Assembly: GCA_937974415.1 (NCBI GenBank)
Contig: CALJXB010000377.1
Location: forward strand, 1-19,325
DNA: 19,325 nt
Direction: 5' to 3'
DNA from: an uncultured Kiloniellales bacterium
GTDB taxonomy: Bacteria; Pseudomonadota; Alphaproteobacteria; Kiloniellales; JAKSDN01
Shown piece by piece: positions 1 to 7,745 of this stretch; within the stretch, counting starts at the first letter, position 1; each line of letters begins with the position of its first letter. The notes under the pieces are model-generated. The model ran no database searches, was not told where the DNA came from, and saw nothing but the letters and a program-made list of their open reading frames with translations. The position numbers and the translations under genes were made by a program.

Positions 1-815
1 CCTGGATCTATATCCTGCTGGGCGCCGGCATGGATATGAGCGCGCTTGAGATGACCCGCAAATCGACGCCGGCCGGCCTCGGCGAGTCCTCCGACATGGC
101 GGGGGACTTGGCGGGCGAAGAGTCGGCCATGGAGACCGAGGGCGGGTCCATGTCGGACGTGATGAACATGGCCATGGACGCCATGCAGCCCATGGCCTGG
201 ACCGTCGGCACCGCGGTCCTCATGTTCTTCATGTGGTGGATCATGATGGTGGCCATGATGCTGCCAAGCGCGGCGCCTATGATCCTTCTGTTCGCCGCCG
301 TCAACCGCAAGCAGCGCGACAAGGGCTCGCCCTACGTGCCGACCGGGGTCTTCGCCTTGGGCTACCTCGCCGCCTGGGGCTTCTTCAGTCTGCTGGCGAC
401 GTCGGCCCAGTGGGGCCTGGAAAAGATCGAGCTGCTGTCCTCCATGATGGTCGGCACCAGCGTCGTGCTGGGCGCCCTCCTCCTCATCGCCGCCGGCATC
501 TGGCAGCTGACGCCGCTCAAGCATGCCTGCCTGAAGCACTGCCGCTCGCCGATCCACTTCCTCACCCACTACTGGCGCAAGGGCCGCATGGGCGCCTTCC
601 GCATGGGCGCCGAGCATGGTGCCTTCTGCCTCGGCTGCTGCTGGTTCCTCATGGCGCTGTTGTTCTACGGCGGTGTCATGAACCTCTATTGGATCGTCGG
701 CCTGGCGCTCTTCGTGCTGCTCGAGAAGGTGCTGCCCGGCGGCCACAGGATCGGCAGCGTGGCCGGCATCGGCCTCATCGCCTGGGGCGGGCTTTTACTG
801 GTCGGATCTTTTTAA
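1..815 (+). CDS. DUF2182 family integral membrane protein, 5' truncated by window edge
   Basis: The reading frame is open from the first complete codon (position 3) to TAA at 813-815, giving about 270 visible residues. The ATG at 30 is probably internal: the codons before it read WIYILLGAG and continue smoothly into GMDMSALEM, a stretch usual inside DUF2182 proteins, so the true start lies left of the window. Family hallmarks are a hydrophobic helix with WWIMMVAMMLPSAAPM and a later GAFCLGCCWFLMALLFYGG segment ending in LEKVLPGG. About five membrane helices can be seen. The loop between the first visible helix and the AMMLPS helix is acidic and very rich in methionine. The family is annotated as predicted metal-binding, with no firmly known reaction, and some members sit beside DUF1326 genes; any such partner would lie outside this window. 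It converges on the TerB-like gene, with about 50 nt between the stop codons. Confidence 0.85.
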   Translation, partial: WIYILLGAGMDMSALEMTRKSTPAGLGESSDMAGDLAGEESAMETEGGSMSDVMNMAMDAMQPMAWTVGTAVLMFFMWWIMMVAMMLPSAAPMILLFAAVNRKQRDKGSPYVPTGVFALGYLAAWGFFSLLATSAQWGLEKIELLSSMMVGTSVVLGALLLIAAGIWQLTPLKHACLKHCRSPIHFLTHYWRKGRMGAFRMGAEHGAFCLGCCWFLMALLFYGGVMNLYWIVGLALFVLLEKVLPGGHRIGSVAGIGLIAWGGLLLVGSF

Positions 816-866
816 GGACGCACTCTAATAGTTTGTCTTTCATGTCGCAATCGATGCTGGGGTCCG

Positions 867-1394
867 TCACGCCGCGGCCAGTCGGCGCTGCAGGTTGGCG
901 ACGGCGTCGGCGACGATGGCGCTGCCGCCGCCCTCGACCCGGTCGACCGCCTCCAGCATGGCGAAGAGGTCGGCCAGTTCCTGCTCGGTGCAACAGGCGG
1001 CAATGGGCTGGGACAGGCGTTGCAGGAAGGCGCTTAGGTCCTTCGCCCCCTTGGCCAGCCAGCGGGCTTCGCTCAGCAGGGCCTCGCAGTCGCCGCGCGG
1101 CATCTGGAAATGCGCTTCCGTGAGGCCGAGCATCGCGGTCATTTCCCGCTCGGTGATGTCGCCGTCGGCATTGGCCACGGCGCACATCATGACCGCCGCC
1201 GCCAGGCGCGGATCCTCGATGTTGCGGGTCGGATCCACTTCGGTGCGGCGGCGCCACAGGCCGCGGCGCACGTAGCCTTTCGCCTCCGAGGCCGCGTCCA
1301 ACAGCTCCCGGCCGGCCTGGTTCACCTGATTGGCGCGGATGACGAAATAGGCAATCAAGCCCAAAGCCGAAACGAGCCCGACGAGTATGTGCAT
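867..1394 (-). CDS. TerB-like (DjlA N-terminal-like) helical protein with N-terminal membrane anchor
   Basis: A 175-residue protein starting at ATG 1394, with a modest purine-rich AAGAGA element about 11 nt upstream. Residues 2-19 form one hydrophobic helix, followed by a basic stretch (about 41-51) that fits a cytoplasm-facing anchored domain. From about residue 58 on it resembles the TerB/tellurite-resistance-like fold: IEDPRLAAAVMMCAVANADG leads into GDITEREM, an acidic loop like the metal-binding site of that fold. A second half (about 105-170) repeats the helical pattern. TerB-like domains occur in tellurite-resistance proteins and DjlA-type co-chaperones, but no J domain or ter operon is seen here, so tellurite resistance should not be assumed. 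It lies downstream of the hybrid regulator on the same strand after a 139-nt gap and may have its own promoter. Confidence 0.8.
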   Translation of the reverse strand: MHILVGLVSALGLIAYFVIRANQVNQAGRELLDAASEAKGYVRRGLWRRRTEVDPTRNIEDPRLAAAVMMCAVANADGDITEREMTAMLGLTEAHFQMPRGDCEALLSEARWLAKGAKDLSAFLQRLSQPIAACCTEQELADLFAMLEAVDRVEGGGSAIVADAVANLQRRLAAA

Positions 1395-1533
1395 GGCACC
1401 CGATCTCTTTCCACCCGAGCGCTCCGCCCCATGGCAGCGCGCTTCAAGGTAGAAGACAGTCTAACGTCCTGCCCGTGAGGAGCGGGTTAAGCGCTATCGT
1501 TACCGAGAATGGTTAGCGACATCCCAGCGGTCG

Positions 1534-3828
1534 TTAGTCCGGCAAGCCGGCCCGCCGCAGGGCAGTGATCTCGCGCGCGGCCACGCCCGGATCCTTGTGG
1601 GGCGGCCAGTGGGTCCAGGTGGCAACGGAGAACTGCGGATAGTCCCGGAGCACCGCCGCCGCCTCGGCCTTTGCCTTGATCATACGCCGCAACTGGCTGT
1701 AGGTGGCGACCAGCTCAACCCGCTGGATCAGCGAGGGCGACTCGCCGCCGCGGGTGGCCTCCAGCCAGGCCAGTGCCTCGGCGGGCCGCCCGGCCAGCCG
1801 GTGGGCCCGGCCGAGACTCCAGCGGTACCAGTCGGGATAGAACGGGCTGAGACGCATGGCCCGCTGGATCAAGCTGACGGCGCGTTCGTAGTCCCCGGTA
1901 TAGGTGAGGCCGTCAGCCAAAAGGGCGAGCCCGTCGGCGCCGTTGGGGCTCAGCTCGACGCCCCGCTCCAAGAGTTCGATGGCCTTGGCGTGATCGCCCT
2001 CGATGAGGCTCAGCTCGCCCAGGATGGCATAGGTCCGGGGCCGGTTGACGTCGAGCCCGATGGCCGTCTCCGCATACTCGGCCGCGCGCGCCAGGGACCC
2101 CTCCGGCGACGCGCTCCAGCCGAAGCGGGCTTCGATGAAATAGGTCCAGGCGAGACCGGCCCAGGCGCCGGCATAGTTCGGGTCGAGGGCGCTCGCCCGA
2201 CGATAGAGGCCGCGGGCGCGGACGTTGTCCTCCCGGGTGAGGCGGCGCAGCAGCTTGAGCCCGTTGCCCGACAGCATCCAGGCCTCGAGGTTGTCGGTGC
2301 CGTGCTGGAAGGCGATGCGTTCCTGCTCGCCTTCGGTCATCTGGACCTGCAGGGCGGTGACAATCTCCTGGGTGATCTCGTCCTGCAGCTGGAAGATCTC
2401 CTTGGTTTCCCGGTCGTAGCGTGCGGCCCAGATCTGGTGCGCCTCGACGGCGTCGATCAGGCGGGTGCTGATGCGCACCTGGTCGCTCGACCACTGGACG
2501 CTGCCCGACAGGAGATAGCGCACGCCGAGCGCCTTGGCCGTCTTGGGCAGGTCGACCGGTGTCTCGATCTGGACGGCGGTGCCCGGCGCGATCACGAACA
2601 TGTCCGACATGATCGAAAGCGCATCGGTGATGCCGCCGGTGATGCCCTCCGACAAATTGGCCTGATCGGGGTTGTCGCCCAAGGTCTCGAAAGGCAGCAC
2701 CGCGACTGACGGCTTCCTGGGCAGGGGAAGAGCCATTTCCTTCGGCTTGACGGGCGCAAACCTTGGGCCCTCGTCGCCGCCGATGAAAAGGAACCAGATT
2801 AGCCCGCCCATCACGGCAAGGGTCCCGACAGCCCCCACGATCACCCAGGCCAAGCCCTCGCGGGCGCCGGACAGGATTGCGCGCAGCAGGTCGAGCGAGC
2901 GCCGCCAGGTCAACAGCAGGGTGAACCAAAGGCGCTTGGCCGCGACGATGCCTTCGGAGAGGTTCCGGCTTGTTGCCTCGGACACCGCCGCAACTTGGGT
3001 CACGACCGGGGTCTGCGGTGCGTCGGCCGGCGCGCCTACCGCACCTTCCCCGCCGGCCTCTCTTCCCTCTGGGGCCTCGTAGGACTGGGAGCGGATCTCG
3101 TCGAATAGGCGCCGGGTCTCCGCCTCGGGCTCGGCACCCAATTCGGCGCGCAGACTCTCTTCGCAGACCTGATACTGGCGCAGCGCCGCGGCTCGGCGGC
3201 CCTGCTCCGCCAGTAGACGCATCAAGAGGCGGTGGGCCGGCTCGTAGAGCGGATCGAGCAGCAGGAGGCGCTGGCAGGACTCGACCGCCGCCGCCGGGTC
3301 GCCCGCGTCACCCGCATCGCCCGAGGCGGCCTGCTGGGCCGCCAGGGCCGCCAGGCCCTCCACCGCCAGATTGCGGAAGCGGGGCCGCTCGGACCTCAGC
3401 CAGGCCTCGAACTCTTCCGACCGGACATTGATATCTTCCAGTAAGTCCCCGTTATAAATTGCCATTGCCCGCTCAAGGGACTCGCGCGAGCCCGCCGCGA
3501 CCGCCGCCTCGAAGTCCAAGGCATCGATTTCAACATCCGTGGCATCGAGGGCGAGGCCCTCGTCGTCGGCCTGTAGGACGGTCTCTGCGTCATCGCCAAG
3601 CACCTTGCGCAGAGTAAGGACGCACTGGCGAAGGCTGTGGCGCGCCCGATCGTCCGGGCGGTCGCTCCACAGCAGCATCGCTAACTTGTCCCGGCTGTGG
3701 CGCTGCCCCGCCGTCAGGGCCAGATAGGCGACCAGCGCCTGGCCCTTCTTGCTGGCGATGGAGAGGCTCTCCCCGGCCCCGCTCTGCGCCCGGAACTGGC
3801 CCAGAAGCTGAAGCTTGAGACTGGCCAT
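1534..3828 (-). CDS. Membrane-anchored winged-helix/BTAD transcriptional regulator with TolB-like and TPR domains
   Basis: A 764-residue protein. I chose the ATG at 3828 (protein begins MASLKLQLLGQF) because AGGGAG lies about 7 nt upstream and the winged-helix domain starts at once; the frame opens 16 codons earlier at 3876. Domains: OmpR-type winged helix about 1-95 (SRDKLAMLLWSDRPDDRARH, then LRQCVLTLRKVLG), BTAD helical repeats about 100-245, an Ala/Gly/Pro linker, one transmembrane helix about 327-349, a TolB-like N-terminal domain about 372-495 (PSVAVLPFETLGD, YLLSGSV), and TPR-like repeats about 515-735. This is a SARP/BTAD head on a CadC-like membrane layout, so it probably binds DNA in the cytoplasm and senses a signal with its periplasmic part. 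Similar TolB-TPR tails occur in rhizobial adenylate-cyclase-like proteins, but no cyclase domain is present. Target genes are unknown; autoregulation is suggested by motif repeats upstream. Confidence 0.88.
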   Translation of the reverse strand: MASLKLQLLGQFRAQSGAGESLSIASKKGQALVAYLALTAGQRHSRDKLAMLLWSDRPDDRARHSLRQCVLTLRKVLGDDAETVLQADDEGLALDATDVEIDALDFEAAVAAGSRESLERAMAIYNGDLLEDINVRSEEFEAWLRSERPRFRNLAVEGLAALAAQQAASGDAGDAGDPAAAVESCQRLLLLDPLYEPAHRLLMRLLAEQGRRAAALRQYQVCEESLRAELGAEPEAETRRLFDEIRSQSYEAPEGREAGGEGAVGAPADAPQTPVVTQVAAVSEATSRNLSEGIVAAKRLWFTLLLTWRRSLDLLRAILSGAREGLAWVIVGAVGTLAVMGGLIWFLFIGGDEGPRFAPVKPKEMALPLPRKPSVAVLPFETLGDNPDQANLSEGITGGITDALSIMSDMFVIAPGTAVQIETPVDLPKTAKALGVRYLLSGSVQWSSDQVRISTRLIDAVEAHQIWAARYDRETKEIFQLQDEITQEIVTALQVQMTEGEQERIAFQHGTDNLEAWMLSGNGLKLLRRLTREDNVRARGLYRRASALDPNYAGAWAGLAWTYFIEARFGWSASPEGSLARAAEYAETAIGLDVNRPRTYAILGELSLIEGDHAKAIELLERGVELSPNGADGLALLADGLTYTGDYERAVSLIQRAMRLSPFYPDWYRWSLGRAHRLAGRPAEALAWLEATRGGESPSLIQRVELVATYSQLRRMIKAKAEAAAVLRDYPQFSVATWTHWPPHKDPGVAAREITALRRAGLPD

Positions 3829-3937
3829 TGCGCTCCCTATCGCGGCTGCGCGAGCGGCCGCCATGGCCCCCGGCACAACGCACCAAGCCGCCCAGACAAC
3901 CGATCAGAGCCTGGATGCATGGGTGGCATTTGGTGCA

Positions 3938-3985
3938 ATTTTGACAGTCTAGCCCATTTTGACGGTGCATTGACGCATTTTTGCC
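3938..3985. promoter_or_regulatory. Repeated ATTTTGAC motifs, candidate operator in divergent intergenic region
   Basis: The 271-nt gap between the divergent regulator (start 3828) and the hypothetical gene (start 4100) contains two exact copies of ATTTTGAC, at 3938-3945 and 3956-3963 (18-nt period). A related ATTGAC at 3969-3974 and a TTTTTGCC-like copy at 3978-3985 follow. The stretch is AT-richer than its surroundings. Read on the minus strand the unit is GTCAAAAT, oriented towards the regulator gene. OmpR-type and SARP regulators bind short direct repeats, so an autoregulatory site is plausible. TTGACA at 3941-3946 also matches a -35 hexamer on the plus strand, but I see no good -10 at the right distance. 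Confidence 0.35.
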
Positions 3986-4099
3986 GTGGAAACGGCCCTC
4001 GAACGGACGCTCCCATGACCCGGCCCGGCTCAGACTCCATCCCGTTCCGCCACAGCAGACTCGGTAAGACGTGGCAATTCAGAGGGAACGAGGTCGATC

Positions 4100-4552
4100 A
4101 TGTTAGCGAGCATCGAAACCATCAGAGCCATCGAGCGGCGCTGCCGCAGCCAGAAGCCGCTCAGCCGCGAACAGAGCCTGTGGCTGGGCGAGGCCCTATC
4201 GGCCTTCTTGGAGCACAAGACGCCATCGATCGATTCCGCGCTCGGCCTGGCCAATCCCCGCGGCGGCGTGCCGTGGTGGCTGGAAGAGGCGATCCGCACG
4301 CGCAATGCCGCGCTCTGCGACCTCGCACGCGACTGGTTCGCCGACCTCAGCGCCAGCGCCCAGGCCGAACGGATCTGGACGCTGGCGACCCGCTATGCCG
4401 CTTCGGCCTGGCGCTTCGACCAGGACCTGGAGGCCATGCCGGCCCACTACGATGGCACGCCCAAGCAGAATCTCTGGGCCGCCTTCGCCTCGGGCGCCGC
4501 CATGCCGCTCGGCAAGCGCCAGCTGCGCTCGGTCCTCGCCAGCGCCGCGTGA
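4100..4552 (+). CDS. Hypothetical protein, 150 aa, family not recognised
   Basis: An ORF from ATG 4100 to TGA 4552, with GAGG at 4090-4093 six nt before the start, which is a good ribosome-binding site. The codon use matches the GC-rich neighbours, and the frames on the other strand have no such signal, so it is likely real. The product is soluble, without signal peptide, membrane helix or cysteine cluster, and should be mostly helical. It is rich in Ala, Arg and Trp, with a proline/glycine turn (NPRGGVPWWLEEAIRTRN) separating an N-terminal helical part from a C-terminal one ending in KRQLRSVLASAA. No catalytic motif is recognised. It is divergent from the membrane regulator and shares its upstream region, so it could be under that regulator's control; this is inference from position only. 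Confidence 0.7.
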   Translation: MLASIETIRAIERRCRSQKPLSREQSLWLGEALSAFLEHKTPSIDSALGLANPRGGVPWWLEEAIRTRNAALCDLARDWFADLSASAQAERIWTLATRYAASAWRFDQDLEAMPAHYDGTPKQNLWAAFASGAAMPLGKRQLRSVLASAA

Positions 4553-4594
4553 ACGAGGAAAGGGCCGGCGCGCCCGGGGGCGAAACTTTCAGCG

Positions 4595-4624
4595 TTCGAA
4601 CCCGCCCTCGAATTTTGCTATAGG
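4595..4624 (+). promoter_or_regulatory. Possible promoter with extended -10 for the GFA-family gene
   Basis: TGCTATAGG at 4616-4624 fits the extended -10 form TGN-TATAnn, and TTCGAA at 4595-4600 is a weak -35 with an 18-nt spacer. It lies 42 nt before the GFA-family start, in the 113-nt gap after the hypothetical gene. Only the -10 is persuasive, so this is tentative. Confidence 0.25.
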
Positions 4625-4665
4625 TCATCCTACAGGTCGGGACGACACGACGGGAGGACGGCGCG

Positions 4666-5142
4666 ATGGCGGGTGAGGTTTCCATGGACGGCGGCTGCGA
4701 CTGCGGCGAAGTGCGCTACCGCATGACCCGCGCGCCGATGATCGTGCACTGCTGCCACTGCCGCTGGTGCCAGCGGGAGACCGGCGCCTCCTTCGCCCTC
4801 AACGCCATGGTCGAAGCCGAGCACGTCGAACTCCTGAAGGGCGCGCCCGAGCTGGTCGACACCCCCTCGGAGAGCGGCAAGGGACAGCAGATCGCGCGCT
4901 GCCCCACCTGCCGGATCGCTGTCTGGAGCCACTATGCCGGGGCCGGCCAAAAAGCCTGTTTCGTCCGGATCGGCACCCTGGACGAACCGGACCGCCTGCC
5001 GCCGGACATCCACGTCTTCACCGCATCGAAGCAGCCCTGGGTCCTGATCCCGGAGGGCACCCCCGCCTTCAAAGCCTTCTACAGCGCCAAGGAAGTCTGG
5101 CCGGAGGAGAGCCTCGCGCGCCGCCAGGCCCTATACGGCTAG
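4666..5142 (+). CDS. GFA family (CENP-V/glutathione-dependent formaldehyde-activating-like) zinc protein
   Basis: A 158-residue protein starting at ATG 4666, with GGGAGG at 4652-4657 eight nt upstream; the alternative ATG at 4684 is less well placed. The GFA beta-fold signature is clear: GGCDCGEVRY (Cys11, Cys13), VHCCHCRWCQRETG (several Cys between 29 and 35) and RCPTC (Cys79, Cys82), the sets that bind two zinc ions in this family. A conserved FTASKQPW-like segment follows near the C-terminus. The namesake Gfa was proposed to speed the addition of glutathione to formaldehyde, but most members have no proven function, so the substrate should be left open. It converges on the dimethylglycine-dehydrogenase-like gene with only 37 nt between the stops and no obvious terminator hairpin. 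A shared link to formaldehyde is possible but unproven. Confidence 0.9.
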   Translation: MAGEVSMDGGCDCGEVRYRMTRAPMIVHCCHCRWCQRETGASFALNAMVEAEHVELLKGAPELVDTPSESGKGQQIARCPTCRIAVWSHYAGAGQKACFVRIGTLDEPDRLPPDIHVFTASKQPWVLIPEGTPAFKAFYSAKEVWPEESLARRQALYG

Positions 5143-5179
5143 CGCCTGGACGGCTTTCCGAAACTAGGCCGCGTCTCCC

Positions 5180-7642
5180 CTAAACCTTGACCCGCTCGGC
5201 TTTGGGATCGTACATGGGGCGCAGGCTGGCCTGGGCGGAAAAGCGCTCGCAGGCGACCTCGATCTCATACGATCCGTCCTTCACCCAGTCGGCAGTCACC
5301 CCGTCCGGATTGTTCACGTAGCCGAGGCCGACGGCGCGGCCCAGGTGGTGGCCGTAGTTGCCCGAAGTCAGATATCCAACCGCCTCGCCGTCCCTGTAGA
5401 CCGGCTCGTTGTGATAGAGCAGCGGCTCCGGGTCCTCCAAGGCGAACTGGACCAGGCGCCTGGTGAGCTTGCCCGCCTCCTTCTGCTTCAGCAGGGCGTC
5501 GCGGCCGATGAAGTCGGCGTTCTTGTCGAGGCGCACGGCGAAGCCGAGGCCGGCCTCCAGCGGCGTGTCCTCGTCGGTGATGTCGTGACCCCAGTGCCGG
5601 AAGGCCTTCTCGATGCGGCAGGAATCGAGCACGTGGAGCCCGGCCGGCTTGAGGCCGAAATCATCTCCCTCGGCCATGATGGTATCGAAGACGTGGACCG
5701 CGAACTCGCTGGGCACGTAGAGCTCCCAGCCGAGCTCGCCGACAAAGGTGACCCGCACGGCCCGCAAGGTGGCGTAGCCGAGCTCGATCTCCTGGGCGGT
5801 GCCGAAGGGAAAGGCCTCGTTCGAGAGATCCACGTCGGTCACCCGCGACAGCAAATCCCGGCTGTTGGGGCCCATGACGCTCAAGACCGCCAGGCCCGAG
5901 GTGATGTCGGTGACGGTGCAGCGGGCGTCCTCGGGCGTGTTCCGCCTGAGCCAGGTCCAGTCGCGGGTCGCCGCCGCGCCGGCGGTCACCACCATGTAGC
6001 TGTGTTCGGCCAGGCGGGTCACCGTCAGGTCGGCTTCGATGCCGCCGCGCTCGTTCAGCCACTGGGTGTAGACCACCTTGCCGGGCGGCACCGCCATGTC
6101 GTTGGCGCAGATCCGTTGCAGCACCGCTTCGGCGTCCGCCCCCTCGACCAGGAACTTGGCGAAGGAGGTCATGTCGAACAGGCCGACCGCCTCGCGCACC
6201 GCCTTGTGCTCGGCCGCCGCGTAGGGGAACCAGTTCTGGCGCTGGTAGCTGTAGTCGTACTTGGGCTCGACGCCCTCGGGGGCGAACCAGTTGGCGCGCT
6301 CCCAGCCGGCCGCCTCGCCGAAGCAGGCGCCCCGGGCGGCCAGGCGCTCGTGCAGCGGCGAGGTGCGCACGCCGCGCCCGGTCGCGGGCTGATCGTAGGG
6401 CCAGTGCATGGCGTAGAGCTTGCCGAGGGATTCCGGCGCCCGCTGCTCCAGGTAGCGCTTGTTGTTCTGGAACGGGATGACCCGGCGAATGTCCACGTCG
6501 GCCACGTCCATGGGCGGGTGGCCGTCGACGATCCACTCGGAGATCACCTTGCCGGCGCCGCCGGCCGACTGGATGCCGATCGAGTTGAAGCCGGCGGCGA
6601 CGAAGAAGTTACGCACCTCCGGCGTCTCGCCCAGGTAGTAGCGCACGTCCGGGGTGAAGCTCTCGGGGCCGCAGAAGAACTTGCGCAATCCAACACTCTC
6701 GAGCGCCGGCACCCGGTGCATGGCCCCTTCCAGCACGGGCATAAAGTGGTCCATGTCGCCGGGCAGCTCGTCGAAGCTGAAGTCCTCGGGGATGCCGTCC
6801 ATGCCCCAGGCCCGGGCGTTGCCCTCGAAGGCCCCGAGCAGGATCTTGCCGGCGTCCTCCTTGTAGTAGGCGCAGCCGTCGGGATCGCGCAGCACGGGAA
6901 GGCCGGCCGGAACGTCGGGCATGGGATCGGTCAGGATGTAGTAGTGCTCGCAGGCGTGCAGCGGCACCCGGGCGCCGGCCATGAGGCCGACCTCGCGGGC
7001 CCACATGCCGGCGCAGTTCACAACGTACTCGGCGGTGATGTCCCCCTTGTCCGTGGCGACGCCCATTACTCTCGGCCCGGCCGGCCCCGGGGCGGTGCGG
7101 ATGGCGGTGACCTTGGTGTCCTCGAAGATCTTGGCGCCGCCGGTGCGCGCGCCCTTGGCCAGCGCCATTGTGGTATCGATCGGGTTGGTCTGGCCGTCGT
7201 TGGGCAGGAACACAGCGCCGACCACATCCTCGATGTTGAGGAGCGGATAGAGCTCGCGCGCCTCCGTGGGTGAAATGACCTGCACCTCGAGGCCGGCCAT
7301 GCGGGCCATGGAAGCACCGCGCTTCAGCTCCTCGAAGCGTTCGGCATTGCTGGCGACCCCCAGGCTGCCGTTCTGCTTGAAGCCCGTGGCCTGACCGGTC
7401 TCGGCCTCCAGTCCGCTGTAGAGATCGGTTGTGTAGACCGCCAACTTGATCAGGTTGAGGGTCGCGCGCAGCTGGCCGACCAGGCCGGCGGCGTGCCAGG
7501 TGGTGCCGCAGGTGAGCTGCTTGCGCTCCAGCAGCACCACGTCCGACCAGCCCAGCTTGGTCAAATGATAGGCGATCGAGCAGCCGGCAATGCCGCCGCC
7601 GACGATGACCACCCGCGCTTCGCTCGGAAACTCCTGTGCCAC
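5180..7642 (-). CDS. FAD-dependent dimethylglycine/sarcosine dehydrogenase-like protein (DAO plus GcvT domains)
   Basis: About 820 residues in the four-domain layout of dimethylglycine/sarcosine dehydrogenases. The order is DAO-type FAD domain (about 12-370), FAO_M linker domain (about 372-430), GcvT-like folate-binding domain (about 430-705) and GcvT C-terminal barrel (about 715-810). The dinucleotide motif VIVGGGIAGCSIAYHL is near the N-terminus. CGTTWHAAGL holds the histidine (about 50) that carries covalent FAD in the mammalian homologues, and ERGGIEADLTV holds the Asp expected in the folate site. These enzymes demethylate N-methylated glycines and pass the one-carbon unit to tetrahydrofolate; the exact substrate cannot be read from sequence. 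I prefer the GTG at 7642, since AGAGGGGGG lies just upstream. An in-frame ATG at 7660 would add six residues (MRGGLS) but has no good ribosome site. There is no signal peptide. Confidence 0.92.
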   Translation of the reverse strand: MAQEFPSEARVVIVGGGIAGCSIAYHLTKLGWSDVVLLERKQLTCGTTWHAAGLVGQLRATLNLIKLAVYTTDLYSGLEAETGQATGFKQNGSLGVASNAERFEELKRGASMARMAGLEVQVISPTEARELYPLLNIEDVVGAVFLPNDGQTNPIDTTMALAKGARTGGAKIFEDTKVTAIRTAPGPAGPRVMGVATDKGDITAEYVVNCAGMWAREVGLMAGARVPLHACEHYYILTDPMPDVPAGLPVLRDPDGCAYYKEDAGKILLGAFEGNARAWGMDGIPEDFSFDELPGDMDHFMPVLEGAMHRVPALESVGLRKFFCGPESFTPDVRYYLGETPEVRNFFVAAGFNSIGIQSAGGAGKVISEWIVDGHPPMDVADVDIRRVIPFQNNKRYLEQRAPESLGKLYAMHWPYDQPATGRGVRTSPLHERLAARGACFGEAAGWERANWFAPEGVEPKYDYSYQRQNWFPYAAAEHKAVREAVGLFDMTSFAKFLVEGADAEAVLQRICANDMAVPPGKVVYTQWLNERGGIEADLTVTRLAEHSYMVVTAGAAATRDWTWLRRNTPEDARCTVTDITSGLAVLSVMGPNSRDLLSRVTDVDLSNEAFPFGTAQEIELGYATLRAVRVTFVGELGWELYVPSEFAVHVFDTIMAEGDDFGLKPAGLHVLDSCRIEKAFRHWGHDITDEDTPLEAGLGFAVRLDKNADFIGRDALLKQKEAGKLTRRLVQFALEDPEPLLYHNEPVYRDGEAVGYLTSGNYGHHLGRAVGLGYVNNPDGVTADWVKDGSYEIEVACERFSAQASLRPMYDPKAERVKV

Positions 7643-7663
7643 GCTCAGCCCCCCTCTCATAGC

Positions 7664-7678
7664 CCGCCGATCAGGCGG
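7664..7678 (-). other. Short hairpin just upstream of the dehydrogenase start
   Basis: CCGCC and GGCGG separated by TGATC form a 5-bp, all-GC stem (15 nt) four nt before the ATG at 7660 and 22 nt before the preferred GTG at 7642. It would hinder ribosome binding at the ATG and leaves the purine-rich site for the GTG free, which supports the downstream start. It may be a chance GC-rich repeat. Confidence 0.3.
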
Positions 7679-7745
7679 CGCAATCTAAACCCCAATCAAG
7701 CCTAAGAAGAGCGCCAGTTCAACGCCGATTTTGAGTCCAGGGCCG

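Noticed and set aside
4581-4612. GTTCGAACCC, resembling a tRNA T-loop
   Set aside because: The flanking bases cannot form the T-stem, and no acceptor or anticodon arm is found around it.
5345-7273. Long plus-strand ORF of 642 codons opposite the dehydrogenase gene
   Set aside because: It lacks any recognisable domain and its composition (Gly, Arg, His, Val-rich) is what the complement of a GC-rich gene gives. The minus strand carries a full-length known enzyme.
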